A stretch of DNA of 55,208 nucleotides from Catenulispora sp. EB89. GTDB lineage: Bacteria > Actinomycetota > Actinomycetes > Streptomycetales > Catenulisporaceae. Under the pieces are notes generated by a model, which worked only from the letters and a program-made list of their open reading frames with translations, had not been told where the DNA came from and searched no databases. Numbering within the stretch: position 1 is the first letter of the stretch; every line of letters starts with the position of its first letter. Of this stretch, positions 8,172 to 17,640 are shown piece after piece. Made by a program: the position numbers and the translations under genes. The stretch covers positions 1 to 55,208 of the forward strand of contig NZ_JBGCCU010000046.1 of assembly GCF_041261445.1 (NCBI RefSeq). Reading direction: 5' to 3'.

Positions 8172-9569
8172 ATGTTTCTGCACCGCCGCACACCCGCAGG
8201 CTCGCCGAGCACCCGGAACAGTACCCGGGCCCGCCTGGCCGCCGCCGCCGTCGTCCCGGCCCTCGCCCTGGCACTGACCGGGACGACAGCCGCGTGTTCG
8301 GCCGGCGGCGGCTCCACCGCCAAGGCCGACACCGGCGCCGAGGACACCACGCCGGTCACCATCACCTTCTGGCACGGTCTGAGCTCGCCGCACGAGGTCG
8401 CCTCCATCGACGCGGTCCTGGCCAAGTTCCACCAGAAGTACCCGTACATCACCGTGCAGGCGGTCAAGGCCCAGGACGACGACAAGATCAACCAGGCGAT
8501 CCGCGGCGGCACCGCGCCGGACGTGGCCTCCTCGTTCAACGCGAACAACGTCGGCGGGTGGTGCGCCAGCGGCGCCTTCCAGGACCTCGGCCCGGACATC
8601 GCCGCCGACCACGTCGACATGACGCAGATCCCGCAGGCCGTCCAGTCCTACACCGCCTACGCCGGCAAACGCTGCACGATGCCGTGGCTGGCCGACACCT
8701 TCGGGCTCTACTACAACAAGAAGCTGTTCGCCGCCGCCGGGATCACCGCACCGCCCAAGACGATGACCGAACTGGCCGACGACGCCAAGAAGCTGACCGT
8801 GCGCAACCCGGACGGCTCGATCAAGACCGCGGGCTTCATGCCGTATTTCGGGGCCTACGAGATGCTCACCGAGCACCTGCTCCCCAGCTGGGGCGGCAGC
8901 TGGCTGAAGGCCGACGGCACCTCGAACACCGCCTCCGACCCGGCCTTCGTCTCCGCACTGACCTGGCAGAAGAACCTGGTCGACTGGTTCGGTGCGGACA
9001 AGCTGGCCAAGTTCAAGGCCGGCATGGGCGACGAGTTCTCGGCGCAGAACGCCTTCGAGACCGGCGCGCTGGCGATGATGGTGGACGGCGAGTGGCGCAC
9101 CGCGTTCATCAAGAACGACAAGTCGGACGTCGACTACGGCACGGCGCCGATGCCGGTCGCGGACGACAAGCCCGACCTGTACGGATCCGGATTCGTCGGC
9201 GGCAACGTCATCGGGATCCCGCGCGGCGCCAAGCATCCGGCCGCCGCCTGGAAGCTGGTGAAGTTCCTGACCACCGACCCCGACGCGGTGGCCTCGTTCG
9301 CCGACGCCATCGGCAACGTCCCGACGACGCTGGCCGCGCTCGACTCCCCGGACTTCACGCTGGCCAAGGACCCGAACTTCGCGACGTTCCTGGAGGTCTT
9401 CAAGAACCCGAAGACCTCGACCACCCCGGCCAGCCCGAACGGTGGCGCCTACCTGACCAACTTCGGCCCGTTCGCCGACAAGTGGCAGAACGGCAAGGTT
9501 CCCGACCTCAAGGCCGGGCTCGCCGACATCGACAAGCAGAACGACGCCGCGCTCAAGCTCAGCCAGTGA
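8172..9569 (+). CDS. ABC sugar transporter, substrate-binding lipoprotein
   Basis: A 465-residue extracellular solute-binding protein (family 1, MalE/CebE type). The signal peptide ends in a lipobox TTAAC with the lipidated Cys at about residue 42. Family features include VTITFWHGLSSPHEVASIDA, the APDVASSFNANNVGGW region and GEWRTAFIKND. ATG 8172 is chosen because CGGAGG lies 5-6 bases upstream; the in-frame ATG at 8118 has no such site. First gene of a five-gene operon with two permeases, a GH4 glycosidase and a sugar kinase. The substrate is probably a di- or oligosaccharide. Confidence 0.92.
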   Translation: MFLHRRTPAGSPSTRNSTRARLAAAAVVPALALALTGTTAACSAGGGSTAKADTGAEDTTPVTITFWHGLSSPHEVASIDAVLAKFHQKYPYITVQAVKAQDDDKINQAIRGGTAPDVASSFNANNVGGWCASGAFQDLGPDIAADHVDMTQIPQAVQSYTAYAGKRCTMPWLADTFGLYYNKKLFAAAGITAPPKTMTELADDAKKLTVRNPDGSIKTAGFMPYFGAYEMLTEHLLPSWGGSWLKADGTSNTASDPAFVSALTWQKNLVDWFGADKLAKFKAGMGDEFSAQNAFETGALAMMVDGEWRTAFIKNDKSDVDYGTAPMPVADDKPDLYGSGFVGGNVIGIPRGAKHPAAAWKLVKFLTTDPDAVASFADAIGNVPTTLAALDSPDFTLAKDPNFATFLEVFKNPKTSTTPASPNGGAYLTNFGPFADKWQNGKVPDLKAGLADIDKQNDAALKLSQ

Positions 9570-9591
9570 GAACCGGAGACCGGCCCCCATC

Positions 9592-10581
9592 ATGAGCACA
9601 CCGATACTGCCCGCCCGGACGTTCCGCCGGCGGCCCGCCCCGTCCCTCCTCGTCCCGCCGGCCCTGCGCGCCCAGCATCGGCGCCGGCGGATCCGGGTCC
9701 TGCTGTTCCTGTCCCCGTGGATCGTCGGCTTCGGGGTCTTCCTGGCCTACCCGCTGGTCATGACCTTCTGGCTGTCGTTCACGAACTCCGACATGATCTC
9801 CACCCCGCACTTCGTGGGCTTGCGCAACTACCGCTACCTGCTCCACGACGACCCGCTGATCTGGCAGGCGGTCCGCAACACCGGCTGGCTGATGGCGGTC
9901 ATGGTCCCGACGCAGGTGCTGTTCGCGCTCGGCGTGGCCATGGTGACCGCCCGGCTCAAGGCCGGCGCGGGCCTCTTCCGGACCGTGTTCTACCTGCCGG
10001 CCCTCGCGCCGCCGGTCGCGGCGACCGTCGCGTTCGTGTGCCTGTTCAACCCCTCCACCGGACCGGTGAACCGGGCCCTGGGGCTGCTCGGCGTGCACGG
10101 GCCGCTGTGGTTCGACTCGCCGACCTGGTCCAAGCCCGCCTTGACGCTGCTCACGCTGTGGGGGAGCGGGACCATGATGGTCATCTTCCTGGCCGCGCTG
10201 CTCGACGTGCCCGCCGAGCTCTACGAGGCCGCGCACCTCGACGGCGCCGGTCCGCTGAAGCGGTTCCGCTTCGTGACGCTGCCGTCGATCTCGCCGGTGC
10301 TGCTGTTCGCGACCGTGACCGCGGTCATCGCCACCTTGCAGTACTTCACCCAGGCGATGGTGGCCTCCCAGACCGCCAACGGGAACATCCAGGCCTCGCC
10401 GGGGTTCCCCGGCGGATCGACGCTCACCTTCTCCCAGCAGATCTATGTCGCCGGGTTCAACCAGTTCCACATGGGCTATGCCTGCGCGCTGGCCGTCGTG
10501 ATGTTCGCGGTGGCGATGGCGTTCACCGTGGTCCTGCTGCGCCGGGGATCCGGTTTCGACATCGAGGAGGCCGCGAAATGA
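9592..10581 (+). CDS. ABC sugar transporter permease (MalF type)
   Basis: A 329-residue inner-membrane permease with six predicted transmembrane segments (first at about 36-58, VLLFLSPWIVGFGVFLAYPL). The cytoplasmic EAA loop ELYEAAHLDGAGPLKRFRFV, which docks the ATPase, is present. It starts 22 bp after the binding-protein stop and overlaps the next permease by four bases (ATGA), indicating translational coupling. It works with the following permease as the heterodimeric channel. No ATPase gene is in the operon. Confidence 0.93.
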   Translation: MSTPILPARTFRRRPAPSLLVPPALRAQHRRRRIRVLLFLSPWIVGFGVFLAYPLVMTFWLSFTNSDMISTPHFVGLRNYRYLLHDDPLIWQAVRNTGWLMAVMVPTQVLFALGVAMVTARLKAGAGLFRTVFYLPALAPPVAATVAFVCLFNPSTGPVNRALGLLGVHGPLWFDSPTWSKPALTLLTLWGSGTMMVIFLAALLDVPAELYEAAHLDGAGPLKRFRFVTLPSISPVLLFATVTAVIATLQYFTQAMVASQTANGNIQASPGFPGGSTLTFSQQIYVAGFNQFHMGYACALAVVMFAVAMAFTVVLLRRGSGFDIEEAAK

Positions 10582-11483
10582 CCACCCTGGCGCCCACAGC
10601 GCGCGACAGGTCCGCCCGGACGGCCGCCTCGCCCCACCGCGCCGCGCGCGGCCGGTCCCGGCGCCGTCGCGTCCTGATCTGGATCGCCGAACACGCCATC
10701 GCGGTCGGGCTGGCCGTCGCCTTCCTCGGACCCGTCGTCTTCATCCTGCTCACCTCGGTGATGACCGACCAGCAGTCCCTGACCTCCGACCTGTGGCCGA
10801 GGCACTGGCAGTGGTCCAACTACACCAAGGTGTTCTCCCAGGCCCCGACCGCCACCTGGATCACCAACACCGTCGTCTACGCCGGACTGGTGACCGCCTG
10901 CACGCTGGTCTCCAGCATCCCCGTCGCCTACGCGCTCGCGCGGTTCCGTTTCCGGGCCCGCAACGGCGTCTTCCTCGCCGTGATCACGATGATGATGCTG
11001 CCGCCGCAGGTGCTGGTCGTCCCGATGTACATCATGTGGGCCCGCCTGCACCTGACCGGCACGATCTGGCCGCTGGTCATCCCCTGCGCGTTCGGGGACG
11101 CGTTCTCCATCTTCCTGCTGCGCCAGTTCCTGCTGACGATCCCGGAGGATTACCTGAACGCGGCGCGCGTCGACGGATGCAGCGAAGTGCGCGTCCTGCT
11201 GCGTGTGGTCCTGCCGATGATGCGTCCCGCGGTCGTCGCGGTCGGCCTGTTCGCGTTCTTCAACGCCTGGAACGACTACTACGGACCGCTCATCTACACC
11301 GGCGAGAACCCGGACCACTGGACGCTCGCGGTCGGGCTGGCCGGCTTCAAGACCGCGCACGCCGTCCAGTGGAACCTCACCATGGCCGCGACCGTCATCG
11401 CCATGGCGCCGGTGATCATCGTGTTCTTCTTCGCCCAGAAAGCCTTCATCGAAGGCGTCACACTGACAGGAGTCAAGGGTTGA
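10578..11483 (+). CDS. ABC sugar transporter permease (MalG type)
   Basis: A 301-residue second permease with an Arg-rich cytoplasmic N-terminus (residues 24-36) and six membrane segments. The EAA loop is YLNAARVDGCSEVRVLLRVV, near residue 190. The start is the ATG at 10578 inside the ATGA overlap with the upstream permease. The frame is open further upstream, but that would overlap the first permease almost entirely. Completes the importer. The ATPase is presumably a shared MsiK-type protein encoded elsewhere, as is usual for actinomycete sugar importers. Confidence 0.93.
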   Translation: MTTLAPTARDRSARTAASPHRAARGRSRRRRVLIWIAEHAIAVGLAVAFLGPVVFILLTSVMTDQQSLTSDLWPRHWQWSNYTKVFSQAPTATWITNTVVYAGLVTACTLVSSIPVAYALARFRFRARNGVFLAVITMMMLPPQVLVVPMYIMWARLHLTGTIWPLVIPCAFGDAFSIFLLRQFLLTIPEDYLNAARVDGCSEVRVLLRVVLPMMRPAVVAVGLFAFFNAWNDYYGPLIYTGENPDHWTLAVGLAGFKTAHAVQWNLTMAATVIAMAPVIIVFFFAQKAFIEGVTLTGVKG

Positions 11484-12760
11484 AAATCGTCGTCGTCGGT
11501 GGCGGATCCACCTACACCCCCGAACTCGTCGACGGGTTCGCCCGGCTGCGCGACACCCTGGCCGTGGACGAACTGGTGCTCATCGATCCCGACGCCGAAC
11601 GCCTCCGCCTGGTCGCCGGGGTCTCGGCGCGGATCCTGGCCAAGCAGGGGCATCCCGGCCGGCTGGTCACCGGGACCGATCTGGACGAGCACCTGGACGG
11701 CGCGGCCGCGGTGCTGCTCCAGCTGCGCGTCGGCGGTCAGGCCGCCCGGCACACCGACGAAACCGTGCCGCTGATGTGCGGATGCGTCGGGCAGGAGACT
11801 ACCGGGGCCGGTGGGCTGGCCAAGGCGCTGCGCACCGTGCCGGTGGTCCTCGACATCGCCGACCGGATCCGCGAGCGCGCCCCCGAGGCCTGGATCGTGG
11901 ACTTCACCAACCCGGTCGGCATCGTGACCCGGGCCCTGCTGGACGCCGGACACAAGGCGGTCGGGCTGTGCAACGTCGCCAAGGGCTTCCAGCACCTGTT
12001 CGGCGAGTACTTCGACGTCGATCCCGAGCAGGTCCAGCTCGACCACGTCGGGCTCAACCACCTGACGTGGGAGCGCGGGGTGCGGATCAACGGTGTGGAC
12101 GTACTGCCGCAGATCTTCGCCGAGCACAGCGAGGCGCTGGCCGCGCGCGTGCAGATCCCGGTCGAGGTGATGCGGCGGCACGGGGTGATTCCGTCGTACT
12201 ACCTGCGGTTCTTCTACGCGCACGACGCCGTGGTCGCCGAGCAGTCGGCCCAGCAGTCGCGGGCCGAGCAGGTGGCTGAGTTGGAACGGGAGCTGTTGGC
12301 GATGTACGCGGATCCGGGGCTGGATGTGAAGCCGCCGCTGTTGGCGAAGCGTGGCGGCGCCTACTACTCCGAGGCTGCGATCGCGTTGGTCGCCGGGCTT
12401 CTTGGCGAGGGCGGCGGTGACGACGGCGACCGCGGCACCGTCCAGGTCGCCAACGTGCGTAACGGCGACACCCTGCCGTTCCTGTCTGCCGATGCCGTCA
12501 TCGAGGTGCCGTGCCGCGTCGACGCCACCGGTGTGCACCCGCTGCCTACGGCACCGGTCGCGCCGTTGCAGGCGGGACTTATCGCTCACGTCGCGGCGTA
12601 CGAAGAGCTCGCGCTTCAGGCCGCCCTGCGCGGAGGCGCCGGTCGGGTCGAGGACGCCCTGATAGCGCATCCGCTGATCGGGCAGACCGAGCCGGCGCAG
12701 AAGCTGGCCGCCGAGCTGATCTCGGTGAACCGGCGGTACCTGCCCTGGGCCGCGTCGTGA
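11480..12760 (+). CDS. GH4 family 6-phospho-glycosidase
   Basis: A 426-residue NAD+- and Mn2+-dependent glycosidase of family GH4. The N-terminal Rossmann motif is KIVVVGGGSTYTPELVDGF. Also present are DFTNPVGIVTRAL, the metal-ligand regions GLCNVAKGF (Cys) and VGLNHLTWERG (His), and RRHGVIPSYYLRFFYAHDAV. The start is TTG at 11480, overlapping the permease stop, with AGGAG about 8 bases before. The following kinase starts inside its stop codon. With no PTS present, the phosphorylated substrate presumably comes from the neighbouring kinase. Whether it cleaves beta- or alpha-linked substrates cannot be read from sequence. Confidence 0.9.
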   Translation: MKIVVVGGGSTYTPELVDGFARLRDTLAVDELVLIDPDAERLRLVAGVSARILAKQGHPGRLVTGTDLDEHLDGAAAVLLQLRVGGQAARHTDETVPLMCGCVGQETTGAGGLAKALRTVPVVLDIADRIRERAPEAWIVDFTNPVGIVTRALLDAGHKAVGLCNVAKGFQHLFGEYFDVDPEQVQLDHVGLNHLTWERGVRINGVDVLPQIFAEHSEALAARVQIPVEVMRRHGVIPSYYLRFFYAHDAVVAEQSAQQSRAEQVAELERELLAMYADPGLDVKPPLLAKRGGAYYSEAAIALVAGLLGEGGGDDGDRGTVQVANVRNGDTLPFLSADAVIEVPCRVDATGVHPLPTAPVAPLQAGLIAHVAAYEELALQAALRGGAGRVEDALIAHPLIGQTEPAQKLAAELISVNRRYLPWAAS

Positions 12761-13746
12761 ACGAGCTCTTTCTCGCCGTGGACGGCGGCAACAGCAAGAC
12801 CGATGTCGTCCTCGGCGACCTTCTCACCGGAACGGTCCACGCCCGGGCTCGCGGCGGCCCCTTCCGGCCGCAGGTCACCGGAGTCCGAGCGGCGCTCGAC
12901 GCCCTCGAAACGGTGGTCGCGCGGGTGACGGCGTCGGTCGGTCAGGCCGGGCAGGCCGGGCAGGCCGGGCACGTCGACGGCCTGTCCGCGTTCGTGGCCG
13001 GTGCCGATCTTCCGAGCGAGGAGACGGCGCTTCAGGCGGCTTTCGTCGAGCGGGGCTGGGCCCGGCGTGTCCACGTCGCCAACGACACGTTCGCCCTCCT
13101 GCACGCCGGGTCGCCGAGCGGTACCGGCGTCGCAGTGGTCTGCGGAACCGGGATCAACTGCGTCGGCATCGGGCCCGACGGTTCGGTGGCGCGGTTCCCG
13201 GCGCTCGGCGCGCTGTCCGGGGACTGGGGCGGCGGCCAGGACATCGGCACCGAGATGCTGTGGCACGCGGTGCGCGGCGAAGACGGCCGCGGCCCGCGGA
13301 CGGCACTGACCGCGGCGGTCGCCGGCCACTTCGGGCTGCGCACGGCACTGGACGTGACCTTGGCGATTCACACCGGGGAACTCGCCGAGGGGGAACTGCG
13401 GACCCTGACTCCCATGGTGTTCGCGCTGACCGACGATCCGGTCGCGCGATCCGTCGTGGACCGCCAGGCCGACGAGGTCTGCGCCCTGGGACTGGCCGCG
13501 TTGCGCCGGCTAGGTCTGGAGCAGACACCGACACCGGTCATTCTCGGCGGCGGCGTCCTCGGCGCCGCGGATCCCTACCTCCTGGGACGGATCACCGAAG
13601 GGTTCGCGCAGCGGTCGAGAGCTGAACTGCGGGTCGTGACCGACGCGCCGGTGGCCGGTGCCGCTCTGCACGCGCTCGGCGCCGAAGCCGGCACGGCGAT
13701 ACGCGAGCGATTGCTGGACCAGCTCCGGGCTGCTCGGATGGGGTGA
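12757..13746 (+). CDS. BadF/BadG-type sugar kinase (N-acetylglucosamine kinase-like)
   Basis: A 329-residue ASKHA-fold kinase. The phosphate-1 motif is LFLAVDGGNSKTDVVLGD (residues 4-21), phosphate-2 is VVCGTGINCVGI, the conserved GDWGGGQDIG follows, and the adenosine motif is VILGGGVLG. GTG 12757 overlaps the GH4 stop (GTGA), so this is the last coupled gene of the operon. Members of this family phosphorylate GlcNAc or glucosamine with ATP in the cytosol. It would supply the phosphosugar used by the GH4 enzyme or sensed by the GntR regulator. Three 9-bp repeats (caggccggg, 12943-12969) encode a QAG repeat in a surface loop. Confidence 0.88.
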   Translation: MNELFLAVDGGNSKTDVVLGDLLTGTVHARARGGPFRPQVTGVRAALDALETVVARVTASVGQAGQAGQAGHVDGLSAFVAGADLPSEETALQAAFVERGWARRVHVANDTFALLHAGSPSGTGVAVVCGTGINCVGIGPDGSVARFPALGALSGDWGGGQDIGTEMLWHAVRGEDGRGPRTALTAAVAGHFGLRTALDVTLAIHTGELAEGELRTLTPMVFALTDDPVARSVVDRQADEVCALGLAALRRLGLEQTPTPVILGGGVLGAADPYLLGRITEGFAQRSRAELRVVTDAPVAGAALHALGAEAGTAIRERLLDQLRAARMG

Positions 13747-13751
13747 AGCAC

Positions 13752-13789
13752 GTCGCCTCTGGCCGATGGACGCATCGGCTAGAGGCGAC
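13752..13789. terminator. Bidirectional terminator hairpin
   Basis: A 17-bp stem (13752-13768 with 13773-13789) and 4-nt loop, complete apart from one G-U pair. It lies between the convergent kinase and racemase genes. GC-rich, without a clear U-tract. Confidence 0.8.
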
Positions 13790-13795
13790 TTCCGG

Positions 13796-14491
13796 TTATG
13801 CGGGTTTCAGGGCCCAGTCCAGCGCTGCCTCGATGTGGAGCAGGGTCGTGTCGTACACCGGAAGTGGACTGGTTTCCCGGTCGAGGAGCAGCCCGATTTC
13901 GGTGCAGCCGAGGATGACGGCTTGCGCGCCGTTCTGTTTCAGCGACTCGACCACCGAGATGTAGGCCTGTCGTGAGTGGTCGAGGACTTTGCCCAGGCAG
14001 AGCTCGTCGTAGATGACGTTGTGCACGAGGGTGCGGCCGGGCTCATCGGGCGTGACCACGGTCAGGCCCCGACGTTCCAGGATCGATCGGTAGAAGTCCT
14101 GCTCCATGGTGTAGCGGGTACCGAGCAGTCCGACCGTGCGGACGTCGTCCGCAAGCAACGCGTCGGCGGTGCCCTCGGCGATGTGCAGGATCGGAATGGT
14201 GACCGCCGCGCTGATGTCGTCGATGACGCGATGCATGGTGTTCGTGCACAACACCAGGCACTCGGCCCCGCCGGCTTCCAGGCGCCGAGCCCAGGACGCG
14301 AGATAGGCGCCCGCCTCGTCCCAGGCCCCGCGCTCCTGCATCCGCTCCACTTCGGCGAAGTCGACGGACGCGACCAGACACCGTGCCGAGTGCAGACCAC
14401 CCAGGCGCTCGCGAACCCCGCGGTTGAGGCCCTGGTAGTAGGTGAGCGTGGATTCCCAGCTCATCCCGCCGAGCAGTCCGACCAACTTCAT
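13796..14491 (-). CDS. Aspartate/glutamate racemase family protein
   Basis: A 231-residue cofactor-independent racemase of the RacX/YgeA type. It starts MKLVGLLGGMSWESTLTYYQ. The two catalytic cysteines are in VLCTNTMH (Cys82) and LGCTEIGLL (Cys196). The length is typical. It would interconvert L- and D-amino acids in the cytosol; broad-specificity members make D-amino acids for the wall or signalling. Divergent from the SARP gene, with 78 bp between starts. No cell-wall genes lie nearby to refine the substrate. Confidence 0.9.
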   Translation of the reverse strand: MKLVGLLGGMSWESTLTYYQGLNRGVRERLGGLHSARCLVASVDFAEVERMQERGAWDEAGAYLASWARRLEAGGAECLVLCTNTMHRVIDDISAAVTIPILHIAEGTADALLADDVRTVGLLGTRYTMEQDFYRSILERRGLTVVTPDEPGRTLVHNVIYDELCLGKVLDHSRQAYISVVESLKQNGAQAVILGCTEIGLLLDRETSPLPVYDTTLLHIEAALDWALKPA

Positions 14492-14569
14492 GACGCCATC
14501 TCCTCATCTCCTGCACCGTCGGCACCTCTCAGTATCGTCGTGGTGCCGGTGATCACGGAGGGGGCTGCG

Positions 14570-17536
14570 ATGTTCGGTGAGCGAGGGTTGTCATTCGGGG
14601 TACTCGGGGCGCTCGAATGCCGGTGGGACGGGGTGCCGGTGCCGTTGGGCGGGCCGACGCAGGAGCGGCTTGTGGTCCTTCTGGTCTCGGCGGCCGGGAG
14701 GCCTGTGCCGATGCCTGACCTCGTTCGTGAGGTCTGGGACGAACGTCCGCCCGCCACGGCTGTCCATCAGATCCGGAAGATGATCGCCGCGCTGCGTCGT
14801 CGGATCCCTGACGGCGCCGGGGTGCTGCGGACGGTTGGCTCGGGTTATCAGCTGGTGACGGCGGACGCGCAGGTGGATGCGATCCGCTTCGCCGCGCTCG
14901 TCGATCGGGCGCGGACTGCGCGCCCGAAGGAGGCCGCGGAGCTGCTGCGCGAGGCGTTGGGATTGTGGCGGGGACCGATTTCCGCTCAGGGGGCTGTGAT
15001 CGAGGCGTGGGCCGCGGGCTTGGAGGAACAACGGCTGACGGCCGTGGAGGACTTGCTGGCGGCGCGGCTGGCGCTGGGTGCCGGGTCCGAGCTCGTCGGC
15101 GAGGTGCGGCAACTGGTCGGACTGCACCCGCTCCGGGAGCGGCTGCGCGGGCAGCTGATGACCGCGCTGTATCGCGGGGGCCGGCAGGTCGAAGCCCTCC
15201 AGGAGTACGAACGCGTCCGCTCGGTGTTGGCCGAGGAGCTCGGCGTGGACCCGGGGCCGGAACTGCGCAGGCTGCACACGGACATGCTTCGCAACGCGCC
15301 GGACGTCTCTGCCGGCCACCCCCGTCGCTCCGCTCCCTGCTCGCTGCCGTACGACCTTCCCGATTTCGTGGGCCGGGTCGCCGAACTCCGCGAGCTGACC
15401 CAGGACCACCGGGACGGCGAGCACGTGCGGATCATCCTGATCGAGGGGATGGGCGGCTCCGGGAAGACCACCTTGGCCGTGCACGCCGCGCACCGCCTCG
15501 CCGAGCGGTACCCGGACGGCCAGCTCTACCTCGACCTCGGCGGCTTCACCGCCGGCCGCGAGCCGCTCGACGTCGGCGGCTCGCTGGCCGTCCTCCTGCG
15601 GGGTCTGGCCGTCCCGGTCTCCGACATCCCGGGCGACCTGGCCGCCCGCACCGCCTTGTGGCGCATCACCACGGCCGATCGCAGGATTCTGCTACTGCTG
15701 GACAACGCCGCGGACGCCGAGCAACTGCGGCCTCTGCTTCCGGCCTCGCCCGGCTGCCTCGTCCTCGCCACGAGCCGGGTCCGGCTGGCTGCCGTGGACG
15801 GGGCCCGGGTCCTGCCGCTCGGCGCGTTGACCGAGCACGACAGCAAGGATCTGGTGGCGCGGGTCGTCGGCCGGGACCGTGCGGACGCCGATCCGGAGGC
15901 GCTGGCCGCGTTGGTCGAGCAGTGCGGACGGCTGCCCCTGGCGCTGCGGATCGCGGCCCGGCGGCTGGCCGATCGGCCGCTGTGGAACCTGGGCTACCTC
16001 GCCGACCGCCTGAGCCACGGTCCCGGCCGGCTGTCGGAGCTCGCCTCGGGTCAGCGCAGTGTGGCGGCGAGCATCTGCCTGTCCTACGAGGTGATGGACG
16101 CCGACGCCCGCGAGTCGTTCCGCTTGCTGGGTCTGTTCCCCGGCCGCGATCTGGACGCCCGGGCAGCCGCCGCGCTGCTCGGCGCACCTGTTCACCGGGC
16201 CGAGCGGTGCCTGGAGGCCCTCCTGGACGTGAACCTGCTGCAGCAGCACGTTGCCGGGCGCTACGTCTTCCACGATCTGGTGCGCGACTTCGCGCGATCG
16301 CTGCCGTCGCCGGACGGAGATCGCGACGCCGGCGCCGTCGGCAGGCTGACCGACCACTACCTGCGGTGGGCGACAGCCGCCGTCGGTGTGTTGTTTCCGG
16401 GGCGCTGCGCGTTCGACAGCACGCCGGCCGACGGCCCGCATCCGGTCTTCGAGAGCGGGGAAGCGGCGTCGGCGTGGTTGGAGCTCGAACAGGACAATGC
16501 GACGGCGACGGCGCTGCGGGCCGGTGAGTGCGGGCTGGGGCGCGAGGCCGTGGCCTTGTTCTCCGCGATCGGCCGCAACCGGCTCACCCGCCGACCTGAG
16601 CGCGCCGCATGGGCCCGGCACTGCGAGTCCCTGCTGGCCGTGATCCGCCGGTCCGACGATCCGGGACTGCTGTGCGCCGCACTCAGCCAGACGGCGGCCG
16701 CCTACTGGTCCGTCGGGCTCGCCAGGGCCGGACGGGTTATGGCCGAAGAAGCACTCGCCCTGGCGGAGAAGGAGGGAACGCCTGTTGCCCTGGCCCAACG
16801 GCTGTCCACTCTCGGATGCTTCGTCAGCACCCTCGGCGACTACCCGCAGGCCATCTGGATGCTGACGCGGGCCGTACAAGTCTTCCGCAGCTGCGACAGC
16901 GCCGCGATGTCCGCCCTGACGCTGGTCAACCTCGCCTCGGCCCAGCACGCGATCGGCGACCACGAGGGCAGCCTGGCCAGCGCGGTGGAGGCGCTGCGGA
17001 TCTATGAAGGTACGGGGACCCATCCTCATATGGCCCTGGCCCTGCTCGACATCGGCAACGCCGAGATCGCGCTGGGCCGCTGGGAGACGGCGCGCGACCG
17101 CTTTGCCGAGGCCTATGCGGTCGTGGACCGTACCGGAGCGGAGTCGGACCGGCCGATCGTCATGACGGCTTTGGGGCATGTGCATCACCTGCTCGGGGCC
17201 GAACCACAGGCGAGCCTGTGGTTCGGCCGCGCCCGCGAGTGTCTGCGCGGACCCGTCGAGCCCTTCGCCGCCATCAGGATGCTGAGTATGCTCGGGGCCG
17301 CCGAGTGCGATCGAGGCCGGTACGAGTCCGCGCTGCGCGATCACCGGGACGCCCACGCTCGCGCCGTGGAGGTGGAGTTTCGCCGGGGTGTCGCGTTGTC
17401 CTTGCACGGTATGGCCGCTGCTGAGGACGGTCTCGGACGGGCCGCGGAGGCTCGTGCGCATCGCGCTGAAGCCGCCAGGCACTACGCGGCGATGGGCATC
17501 CAACAGGACGTTGAGCTGCCGTTGGTGCGGTGCTGA
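14570..17536 (+). CDS. SARP/AfsR-like regulator: OmpR DNA-binding, BTAD, NB-ARC, TPR
   Basis: A 988-residue regulator. Residues about 8-97 form the OmpR-type winged helix (FGVLGALECRWDG, VHQIRKMIAALRRRIP, GSGYQL). The BTAD all-helical domain lies at about 102-245 (RERLRGQLMTALYRGGRQVE, EELGVDPGPELRRLH). NB-ARC ATPase about 265-560, with P-loop GMGGSGKTT at 293-301 and ILLLLDNAAD. TPR repeats fill about 640-985. GGAGGGG lies 7 bases before the ATG. AfsR-like proteins activate secondary-metabolite or developmental genes. No biosynthetic cluster is obvious here, so its target may be distant. Confidence 0.93.
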   Translation: MFGERGLSFGVLGALECRWDGVPVPLGGPTQERLVVLLVSAAGRPVPMPDLVREVWDERPPATAVHQIRKMIAALRRRIPDGAGVLRTVGSGYQLVTADAQVDAIRFAALVDRARTARPKEAAELLREALGLWRGPISAQGAVIEAWAAGLEEQRLTAVEDLLAARLALGAGSELVGEVRQLVGLHPLRERLRGQLMTALYRGGRQVEALQEYERVRSVLAEELGVDPGPELRRLHTDMLRNAPDVSAGHPRRSAPCSLPYDLPDFVGRVAELRELTQDHRDGEHVRIILIEGMGGSGKTTLAVHAAHRLAERYPDGQLYLDLGGFTAGREPLDVGGSLAVLLRGLAVPVSDIPGDLAARTALWRITTADRRILLLLDNAADAEQLRPLLPASPGCLVLATSRVRLAAVDGARVLPLGALTEHDSKDLVARVVGRDRADADPEALAALVEQCGRLPLALRIAARRLADRPLWNLGYLADRLSHGPGRLSELASGQRSVAASICLSYEVMDADARESFRLLGLFPGRDLDARAAAALLGAPVHRAERCLEALLDVNLLQQHVAGRYVFHDLVRDFARSLPSPDGDRDAGAVGRLTDHYLRWATAAVGVLFPGRCAFDSTPADGPHPVFESGEAASAWLELEQDNATATALRAGECGLGREAVALFSAIGRNRLTRRPERAAWARHCESLLAVIRRSDDPGLLCAALSQTAAAYWSVGLARAGRVMAEEALALAEKEGTPVALAQRLSTLGCFVSTLGDYPQAIWMLTRAVQVFRSCDSAAMSALTLVNLASAQHAIGDHEGSLASAVEALRIYEGTGTHPHMALALLDIGNAEIALGRWETARDRFAEAYAVVDRTGAESDRPIVMTALGHVHHLLGAEPQASLWFGRARECLRGPVEPFAAIRMLSMLGAAECDRGRYESALRDHRDAHARAVEVEFRRGVALSLHGMAAAEDGLGRAAEARAHRAEAARHYAAMGIQQDVELPLVRC

Positions 17537-17640
17537 TCCGACGGGTATCGAGTCGGGACCGTGAAGGTATCGACTGCCGCGACCCTGGTGGCGAGCGCCC
17601 TCCGATACCGGCCGGCGCCAGTCACCGAGTAGGGATCCGC

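Noticed and set aside
13976-14569. N-terminal extension of the SARP gene
   Set aside because: The frame is open far upstream, but that part overlaps the racemase gene antisense; GGAGGGG before ATG 14570 and the start of the DNA-binding domain set the real start.
14570-17536. Pathway-specific activator of an antibiotic cluster
   Set aside because: The SARP-type protein is real, but no PKS, NRPS or terpene genes lie in the window; linking it to the glycosyltransferase 11 kb away would be guesswork.
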